Positions 6,419 through 10,313 of a stretch of 10,313 bases of DNA are shown one piece after another; position 1 is the stretch's first letter; each line of letters opens with the position of its first letter. The stretch spans positions 1 to 10,313 of the forward strand of contig CAIYTJ010000567.1 of NCBI GenBank assembly GCA_903929065.1, given 5' to 3'. The translations under genes were made by a program, and so were the position numbers. Origin of the DNA: an uncultured Bacteroidales bacterium (GTDB taxonomy: Bacteria; Bacteroidota; Bacteroidia; Bacteroidales; Paludibacteraceae). Under the pieces are notes generated by a model. The model saw only the letters and a list, made by a program, of their open reading frames with translations. It was not told where the DNA came from and did not search any database.

Positions 6419-7381
6419 TTATCTGTATGAACGTTCTGTTACATATTGAGGTACACCGTTTGCACCCATAAACACCACACGGATACTATCGCCATGGAAT
6501 GTTACTTCGGAAAATCCTGCTGTTGAATTGCTGAAAAGCGACATGCTATTGGTTGTACTTGGACGTGGTTCGCCTCCGGTACCGGTAACCACATAATCCA
6601 CTTTCTGACCTTTTTCGCGTAAGTGCTGGAAGTCATGATCGTGTCCGCAGAAATAAAACTGTGCATTGTATTTCTCCAGCAATGGCTTCACTTTCCGAAT
6701 CATATCAGGAGTATTGCCATGTGTTTTGCTGGCCGAGTAAACCGGATGATGTCCGAAAACCAGTTTCCATTGTTCTTTTGACGATAACTCATTAGCCAGC
6801 CATTTCATTTGTTGAGCTGTATCTTGTTTTTCTACATCCGGATAACCGCCTTTTTTGTGGTATTCTTCTACCAACGGAGGAGTATCCAAAAATATAAACT
6901 TAGCCGATATTGAATCATTAATTTTGCGTACAAAAGAATAATAATGATCCGGCATGTGCCAACGGCGGCTTATTTTTGAATAATCTATTTCGGCCTGCGT
7001 ATTGCCTTTGTAATCATGATTACCAAATACCGGATACCAATCAATTTGCAACGCGATATTTTTATAAACATCTTCATAATTATTTTTCCAAAGCGGGTCT
7101 TGTGTGGAAGCCACACCTGCTATCTGGAAGTTATCGCCGCACGATACTATAAACTGTGGATCAATTAATTCAGCTTGTGCAGCCATACCATCAGCCACTA
7201 CCTGTTGCGATTTATATCCGCTCCAGCCCCAATCGCTGATTACGAAGAAATTCAATGCTTTGCGATATTTCTTCAGGGTAATTTCCTTTTTTTCTGTTTC
7301 GGCTGTTGTCTTTTTTACCGGAGTAAAAGCCATAGCTGTCAACGATACTATTATCAGTATTAATAATGATGTTTTTTTCAT
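6419..7381 (-). CDS. Secreted ACP5-like (purple acid phosphatase-type) metallophosphoesterase
   Basis: A 320-residue phosphatase beginning with a signal peptide, MKKTSLLILIIVSLTAMAF; I start it here rather than 19 codons upstream because the longer form hides the signal peptide and reads through a hairpin. The mature part aligns closely with mammalian tartrate-resistant acid phosphatase: ISDWGWSG (Asp50), CGDNFQIAGV (Asp83), VFGNHDYKGN (Asn121), YSKISRRW, VFGHHPVYS (His211) and YFCGHDHDFQHL (His247, His249). These supply six of the seven dinuclear metal ligands. The seventh, the tyrosine that gives the purple colour, is Gln86. It should hydrolyse phosphomonoesters in the periplasm or outside the cell. 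It lies about 100 bp after the beta-propeller gene, with a hairpin between, and is followed by a terminator. Family: firm. Substrate and metals: open. Confidence 0.92.
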   Translation of the reverse strand: MKKTSLLILIIVSLTAMAFTPVKKTTAETEKKEITLKKYRKALNFFVISDWGWSGYKSQQVVADGMAAQAELIDPQFIVSCGDNFQIAGVASTQDPLWKNNYEDVYKNIALQIDWYPVFGNHDYKGNTQAEIDYSKISRRWHMPDHYYSFVRKINDSISAKFIFLDTPPLVEEYHKKGGYPDVEKQDTAQQMKWLANELSSKEQWKLVFGHHPVYSASKTHGNTPDMIRKVKPLLEKYNAQFYFCGHDHDFQHLREKGQKVDYVVTGTGGEPRPSTTNSMSLFSNSTAGFSEVTFHGDSIRVVFMGANGVPQYVTERSYR

Positions 7382-7411
7382 TGTTGTGAATTTATTAATT
7401 GAAAGATTATA

Positions 7412-7459
7412 AATAACACCAATGGTCAACGCTTTCACTTGCCAACCAAAGGTGTTATT
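7412..7459 (-). promoter_or_regulatory. Long RNA hairpin between the beta-propeller and phosphatase genes
   Basis: In minus-strand RNA, AAUAACACC pairs perfectly with GGUGUUAUU (nine pairs). Inside lie a UU/UU internal loop, UGGU paired with ACCA, three G-U wobbles, one G-C pair and a loop of about ten bases. The wobbles would be A-C mismatches on the plus strand, so the structure is adapted to the minus transcript. It has no strong U-run after it, so it may be a processing or stability element, an attenuator, or a leaky terminator of the propeller gene. It ends about 30 bases before the phosphatase ATG. Confidence 0.6.
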
Positions 7460-7483
7460 GTCATTTATTGAAAAACTAACTTT

Positions 7484-8515
7484 TTAGTTGCCGGCTACTA
7501 TGTCAAGAATAACAAAAGTACCCGGAATAAGTTTACCTCCTTTTTGACCGGCTGCAGGTGCTTCAAATTCGGCTGCAGGAAGATAAATATGATGTGTCAG
7601 CTTGTTCACGGCTATGGTACGCGCTCCTTTTTGAGTTGGTACATTTTCCAGCACACTGTATTTATCATTTCCTTCGGCTTTTACAACCGTCATGGTGGCA
7701 TCACCGTTCGAGCTGAAAGCACATTTAAGTGAAGGATCAAATGCTGCACCATCTACTTTCTCGCCAATTGGAAGACTGGTTATCACTTTACCTGATTCTG
7801 CATCAACTACCATCATCAGTTTGTTAGCGCAAACGCTAAACAAGCGATGATTATCATTGTCCAGCGCCAAACCGGTTGGTTCAGTACCCGGAGCTATTGA
7901 CCAAACTTCTTTTACTCTATACGAAGTTGCATCAATCACTGCAATGCTGCCGGCACTTTCCAGATTCACAAAGATGGTACCTTTACCATCAGTTTGAGGA
8001 AATTCCGGATTTCCGTCCAACGGTATTGTTGCAACAACTTCATTTGTTTCAGCGTTCAACACGGTAGCATTATTGGAATGTCCGTTGAATACAAATACCT
8101 TTTGGCTGTAAGCATCATACAGAATGCCATCAGGACTTGTTCCGGTCATTTCTACTCTTTTGATGACTTCGAATGTCTCCGTATTAAATATAGTTACTGA
8201 ATTGTCCGTTTTGGTACTGATAAATCCTTTTTTCAATTCTGGAGCTACAGCAATACCATGTACGCCTTTCAGGTCGGACACTTTACCGATAACCTTCCCT
8301 GTTACTTCATCGATAACCTGTACCTGACTTCCGTGCGATACATAAAGGCGGCTTGACGAATCATCAGAGAAAAGATAATCCCACTTTTCATTACCTTCAA
8401 CGCTTATTTTGTTTACTATTTTATAACTTCCGGCTGAAGTACCTTTTGAATAAACAAAACATACGGATAAAAGAGCGAGAACGAATACTGTTATTTTTTT
8501 CATTTCTATTTTCAT
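7484..8515 (-). CDS. Secreted YVTN/YncE-family beta-propeller protein
   Basis: A 343-residue exported protein. A signal peptide covers residues 5-28 or so (MKKITVFVLALLSVCFVYS, then KGTSA); initiation at Met5 (8503) is equally possible and keeps the signal. The remainder is a six- or seven-bladed propeller with the recurring pattern of a turn, a hydrophobic strand, a D/N-x-x-T/S-x-K/E-V strand and the next blade: GVHGIAVAPELKKGFIST (84-101), SPDGILYDAYSQKVFVF (127-143), EPTGLALDNDNHRLFSV (212-228), VDGAAFDPSLKCAFSS (254-269) and ARTIAVNKLTHHIYLP (298-313). No catalytic motif is visible; such proteins bind partners or ligands in the periplasm. It begins 13 bp after the lipoprotein stop, so it is translationally close-coupled, and precedes the phosphatase. 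It probably serves as a binding or scaffold component of that system. Confidence 0.9.
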   Translation of the reverse strand: MKIEMKKITVFVLALLSVCFVYSKGTSAGSYKIVNKISVEGNEKWDYLFSDDSSSRLYVSHGSQVQVIDEVTGKVIGKVSDLKGVHGIAVAPELKKGFISTKTDNSVTIFNTETFEVIKRVEMTGTSPDGILYDAYSQKVFVFNGHSNNATVLNAETNEVVATIPLDGNPEFPQTDGKGTIFVNLESAGSIAVIDATSYRVKEVWSIAPGTEPTGLALDNDNHRLFSVCANKLMMVVDAESGKVITSLPIGEKVDGAAFDPSLKCAFSSNGDATMTVVKAEGNDKYSVLENVPTQKGARTIAVNKLTHHIYLPAAEFEAPAAGQKGGKLIPGTFVILDIVAGN

Positions 8516-8528
8516 TGAATTTTAATAC

Positions 8529-9833
8529 TTATTGAACCGGTTTTCTGGTTGGTAAATGTTTGTTTCCCGAGTTATCTTTAGGATATGCACCTAAGTCAAC
8601 ATTTAATACATCGGCAGTTCCTTTCTTTCCATCCGCAGAAGTAATAAAGTAAGTAAACGGAGCTACTGAAAGTCCTTTTCCAATGGCAGGTGAACCGGAA
8701 GCAAGGCTAGGAACATTTGCATCTTCAACCGTATTATCAGGTAATGTTGTTGTTGGAACGACCCAACTACTAAATACTGAATTACACAAAGCTAAAGTTG
8801 AACCGGTTAAATCAGTAGTTCTTACTTTGCTAAATGCACCGGTAGGATAAATAAAAGTCTTTAATGAATCTGCGGGTGCATAAATTAAATTATTTCCATA
8901 TTTACAATTCAATGTATCTGCTTTTGTTGTAATATTAACACCTGTATGATTACCTACCATGATATTGTTGTAAATATTGGCACGAGCCCATTTATCAATC
9001 AAAATTGAATTAGTAGCCTCACCAACCTTACGAAATCCACCATTAACAATAGTGTTATTGAAAATATTCATATTTGTCTGAGGAATTTTTACGGTTTTAC
9101 TGGTTTCCAGTTTAATGGCATTGTTAGCTGCACTCCAAATGTAATTATAAGCAATATCGCCTTTCACACCAGCTTTAATGTTCATTGTTTCGCCATCAGG
9201 GCCACCCAGACGTTGAATCACATTACGTTTGATACTGGTAGTAATGTTTCCATTTAAGTGGATACCATCGTCAATGCCACCATAGAACCAGCTATCTTCA
9301 ACAATAATATAAGCACCGCCATTATAAGTTTGGCTTCCTTCAACATCAAAACTTGCCTGTGCGCCACCTTCAGAGTCAGGACCACCGGTAAAGTTAATGT
9401 GAGTGTATTTTACAAATACATACACAGCCGTTGAATCGAATTTAAATCCGCCCCAGTGACCTGTATAAGTAGCTAAATCAGTAAAACGTGTAGCATCAGC
9501 CGAAGTAAAAGTAACCGGTTTAGCTTCAGTTCCTAAACTCAACAAAGTTCCTGAAACCTGAAACTGAAAGTTTCCTTTAGCAATAATAGTAGCACCCGGT
9601 TGAACAGCAAGGGTATCACCTTTTGCCACAGCAACATTTCCAACTAAATAATACGTTGAGTCTTGTTTTAAAGTACCTTTCAAAGCACCCGTCAGGTTTT
9701 TACTTTTTACATAACTTGCAGGGGTCTTTGGATAATTTGCAGTTGCATCAACCAAGTCATCACCGGTAGTTTTACATGACGACAAAGCGACCATAGTTCC
9801 GATGAAAATAAATAGAAAGTTTCTCTTTTTCAT
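8529..9833 (-). CDS. Lipoprotein with right-handed parallel beta-helix
   Basis: A 434-residue outer-membrane or surface lipoprotein. The signal peptide ends in a lipobox, ALSSC, so Cys20 would be lipidated; the acidic pair after it (CKTTGDD) is weakly reminiscent of Bacteroidota surface-export signals. A leading module, LVGNVAVAKGDTLAVQPGAT (63-82), then GTLLSLGTEAKPVTFTS and GHWGGF (126-130), is typical of beta-helix proteins in this phylum. Central repeats such as VEDSWFYGGIDDGIHLNGN, IKRNVIQRLGG, IAYNYIWSAANNAIKLE, MNIFNNTIVNGG and ANIYNNIMVGN are successive coils with stacked N/I positions. The fold is shared by polysaccharide lyases and adhesins, but no lyase active site can be assigned by eye. 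It lies 35 bp after the broken TonB receptor and 13 bp before the propeller gene, so it is probably the surface partner of that receptor. Confidence 0.88.
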   Translation of the reverse strand: MKKRNFLFIFIGTMVALSSCKTTGDDLVDATANYPKTPASYVKSKNLTGALKGTLKQDSTYYLVGNVAVAKGDTLAVQPGATIIAKGNFQFQVSGTLLSLGTEAKPVTFTSADATRFTDLATYTGHWGGFKFDSTAVYVFVKYTHINFTGGPDSEGGAQASFDVEGSQTYNGGAYIIVEDSWFYGGIDDGIHLNGNITTSIKRNVIQRLGGPDGETMNIKAGVKGDIAYNYIWSAANNAIKLETSKTVKIPQTNMNIFNNTIVNGGFRKVGEATNSILIDKWARANIYNNIMVGNHTGVNITTKADTLNCKYGNNLIYAPADSLKTFIYPTGAFSKVRTTDLTGSTLALCNSVFSSWVVPTTTLPDNTVEDANVPSLASGSPAIGKGLSVAPFTYFITSADGKKGTADVLNVDLGAYPKDNSGNKHLPTRKPVQ

Positions 9834-9868
9834 TTTGATTTTTGTTATTAATTTGACAAATAGTTTAT

Positions 9869-10179
9869 TTATAAATTATATTTTAATCCAACCAGAAAAC
9901 TCAAACTTGTTGATATACTCTCTTGTGTTCCGCTGTATTTTTTAATGTAATATTCCACTTTTGAGTTTAATAAATTATTCACTTTCGCATACAACAGTAC
10001 ATTTTTAAACAGTGTTTTCTCTGCAGTAGCACCTAAATCATGAAATGTCCGTTGATAGGTATCTGCCCCATAATCCGATTCTATTCTTTTCAGATTTTCC
10101 CCCTGCATAGTATAAACCAGTTGGCATTTAAAACCGTGTGATAAATCCCGATAATTAACCGCAGCATTAATAATAAGTA
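9869..10179 (-). pseudogene. 3' remnant of a TonB-dependent outer-membrane receptor, cut by an IS element
   Basis: The frame reads about 100 residues of a receptor C-terminus. I translated it upstream of the first Met as LIINAAVNYRDLSHGFKCQL, then VYTMQGENLKRIE, a typical extracellular strand pair. It continues with TFHDLGATAEKTLFKNVLLYAKVNNLLNSKVEYYIKK, the plug-distal D-L-x-A-x-x-K and V-x-N-L-L-N motif of these beta-barrels, and ends in SFLVGLKYNL, the normal final strand. The rest of the protein (normally more than 600 residues) is missing because transposon sequence begins at about 10180. The remnant has no signal peptide and cannot form a barrel; an internal ATG at 10108 could at most give a useless 79-residue peptide. 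The intact gene presumably headed the operon that follows. Confidence 0.8.
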
Positions 10180-10313
10180 GTGTCTAAAATATAATGTCGT
10201 ATTTTCCTCCAAAATTGGACAACACATACGACAAGCGTTCTTTGAGATTCTGAAAACAGATATAAGCATCAAAAGGTATCCATTGATACTTGATTCTACG
10301 CCAAAGAATTTCA
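10180..10313 (-). mobile_element. End of an IS630-family insertion sequence inserted in the TonB receptor gene
   Basis: Receptor coding sense stops abruptly near 10180 and is replaced by the tail of an IS630-type transposase that continues past the right edge. The bases next to the junction read GTAGTGTCTAAAA on the plus strand. A TA at 10178-10179 fits the TA target-site duplication of this family, so the element probably begins at 10180, give or take a few bases. The other end, the second inverted repeat and the second TA are outside the window. Confidence 0.7.
10184..10313 (-). CDS. IS630-family transposase, C-terminal 42 residues only
   Basis: Translated by hand from the right edge to a TAG at 10184-10186, the frame reads EILWRRIKYQWIPFDAYICF then QNLKERLSYVLSNFGGKYDIIF. 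This is the standard tail of IS630 DDE transposases: E-x-x-W, a basic I-K-Y-x-W, a D-A-Y, a helix, and F-G-x-x-Y-x-I-x-F at the very end. The first glutamate is probably the third catalytic carboxylate. The stop lies only a few bases inside the element end, as is usual when the coding region runs into the inverted repeat. By chance it is in the same frame as the receptor remnant. It points toward the downstream operon and has no visible terminator after it. Confidence 0.8.
   Translation of the reverse strand, partial: EILWRRIKYQWIPFDAYICFQNLKERLSYVLSNFGGKYDIIF

Noticed and set aside
7382..7438. Longer start for the phosphatase, adding 19 residues
   Set aside because: The extension is encoded by one arm of the intergenic hairpin and would place the signal peptide internally; the ATG at 7381 begins a normal signal sequence.
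10090..10272. Minus-strand frame of 60 residues across the IS/receptor junction
   Set aside because: It spans the junction in a different frame from both the transposase tail and the receptor remnant, each of which gives recognisable protein. It is a chance open frame.

Overview
The window looks like chromosome from a member of the Bacteroidota, probably an anaerobic or facultative Bacteroidales-type organism. The evidence is an AT-rich sequence without Shine-Dalgarno motifs, -7 boxes of the TAnnTTTG type with an upstream TTG, a SusC/TonB-dependent-receptor-type C-terminus, a lipoprotein with a classical lipobox and a Bacteroidota-style beta-helix, and a preference for Fe-S/flavin enzymes. 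Every supported gene is on the minus strand, so the window is best read from high to low coordinates.

Region A (10313 to about 6340) is an envelope operon damaged by a transposon. The right edge is the end of an IS630-family insertion sequence: 42 C-terminal residues of its transposase plus the terminal bases. It sits inside a TonB-dependent receptor gene, of which only about the last 100 codons remain. Downstream in the same direction come a lipoprotein with a right-handed beta-helix, a secreted YVTN/YncE-like beta-propeller (13 bp gap), and a secreted phosphatase very similar to animal tartrate-resistant (purple) acid phosphatase ACP5. The phosphatase is followed by a good intrinsic terminator. 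A long RNA hairpin lies between the propeller and phosphatase genes. Together they suggest a surface system for capturing a phosphorylated compound and cleaving off phosphate; this is inference.

Region B (about 6290 to 5976) is a single small gene of 86 codons with no recognised function and its own candidate promoter.

Region C (about 5780 to 1) is a redox cluster. A well-formed Bacteroidota promoter drives a zinc-free medium-chain dehydrogenase/reductase (quinone-oxidoreductase type) and a four-helix membrane protein. After a 111-bp gap with stacked palindromes come a flavodoxin and a nitroreductase carrying two N-terminal [4Fe-4S] clusters. After a further 139-bp gap with a candidate promoter come a CrtI/phytoene-desaturase-type flavoprotein, a YccU-type CoA-binding protein and a multi-helix membrane protein that runs off the left edge. 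The flavodoxin and the ferredoxin-nitroreductase are plausible electron-transfer partners, and the dehydrogenase and desaturase-like enzyme act on lipophilic or quinone-like substrates. A shared pathway is not shown by the sequence. No tRNA, rRNA or CRISPR array was seen.
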